A stretch of DNA of 6,182 nucleotides, from contig DKKK01000202.1 in NCBI GenBank assembly GCA_002455215.1, positions 810 to 6,991 of the forward strand, written 5' to 3'. Positions within the stretch are counted from its first letter, which is position 1. Each line of letters begins with the position of its first letter. This DNA comes from Anaerolineales bacterium UBA6668 (GTDB lineage Bacteria; Chloroflexota; Anaerolineae; Anaerolineales; UBA6668). The notes under the pieces are model-generated. The model ran no database searches, was not told the origin of the DNA, and worked only from the letters and a program-made list of their open reading frames with translations. Below are positions 5,799 to 6,182 of the stretch, in pieces. Position numbers and translations under genes: made by a program.

Positions 5799-6182
5799 AG
5801 GGGTATTTTAGGGGAAAATCAACTGAAAGGCAAGAGAGTGGGGGAAGAAAACGGATTCAACATTGCGGGGGATTGCAAGGTATGAGAGCTTGCCTAAGGG
5901 GGTGAGATGGTGGCTGTGAGGCTGTAGCTTGTGATGCCAGAATAGGCTGTGTTTCCATCTGATATAGATTGCGCCATGCGCCCTGTTCGCGTGCTTGTTA
6001 CGCAGGCGAAGCGACAAAACGCGCAGAAAACGTTGAAATAAATAGGGGAATCTCTGCCGAGTCAGGAATTTACAGCGCTTTGCCAGGTTGGTTGGCTCTA
6101 TACCAAGCACGGTCACAGATTGCGGATTTTTTGCTTTTTGGGACAGAACTCAACGCTCGATTGCCAAGTAACGGCTTTGTCA
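5799..6182. other. Right-end region without a supportable gene
   Basis: I see no credible coding region here. The longest frame (minus strand, 5808-6116, 102 codons) is rich in His, Arg, Leu and Phe, has no Shine-Dalgarno site and no recognisable motif, and reads like non-coding sequence. No tRNA cloverleaf, CRISPR repeat or copy of the GTAACTGCTCAG repeat is seen. A short inverted repeat, GCAAG/CTTGC, at about 5875-5895 is too weak to name. The stretch may be upstream sequence of a gene beyond the window or a decayed remnant. Confidence 0.4.

Noticed and set aside
5808..6116. 102-codon minus-strand open frame ending 10 bp before the strong hairpin
   Set aside because: Composition is skewed to His, Arg, Leu and Phe, no Shine-Dalgarno site precedes it, and no motif is recognisable. 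Closeness to the hairpin alone is not enough.
6168..6182. GTAACGG near the right edge as a second IS66-like end
   Set aside because: Only the first five bases match the GTAACTGCTCAG repeat, and the window ends before any partner or duplication could be seen.

Overview
The window is a bacterial chromosomal segment of balanced to moderately high GC. It carries four complete or near-complete protein genes in two convergent transcription units. The host lineage cannot be fixed from these genes. Two minus-strand genes have textbook Shine-Dalgarno sites (AGGAGGT and GGAGGT), and one of them starts at TTG. That argues against Bacteroidota, which rarely use Shine-Dalgarno pairing; a Chloroflexota-like or other non-model lineage is possible but unproven.

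Left part, plus strand (about 21-1643): a heparinase II/III-family polysaccharide lyase-like protein without a visible secretion signal. Its frame is open to the left edge, so its exact start is uncertain. A possible weak terminator hairpin follows at 1667-1700.

Convergent spacer (1644-2119): it is mostly filled by a 352-bp element at 1745-2096. The element has perfect 12-bp terminal inverted repeats beginning GTAA and an imperfect 8-bp target-site duplication (7 of 8 matching). These are hallmarks of the IS66 family, but no transposase is present, so it looks like a MITE or a heavily deleted IS. This is the least obvious object in the window.

Centre and right, minus strand (5602 down to 2120): a compact three-gene operon in the order circularly permuted ATP-grasp ligase, Alpha-E (DUF403) protein, transglutaminase-like cysteine peptidase. 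The first stop codon sits inside the second gene's Shine-Dalgarno site, and the third gene follows after 19 nt. This trio recurs in many bacteria and has been proposed from genome context to make and/or trim a peptide or amide-linked product. As far as I know its substrate is unknown. The ATP-grasp protein would form an amide bond using ATP, the papain-like transglutaminase-fold protein would cut or transfer amides, and the helical Alpha-E protein is a partner of unknown function. The transglutaminase ends in an unusual six-glutamine tail.

Right end (5603-6182): an operon leader with a U7 tract just before the first Shine-Dalgarno site, a perfect 12-bp-stem hairpin at 5771-5798, and about 380 bp in which I can support no gene.
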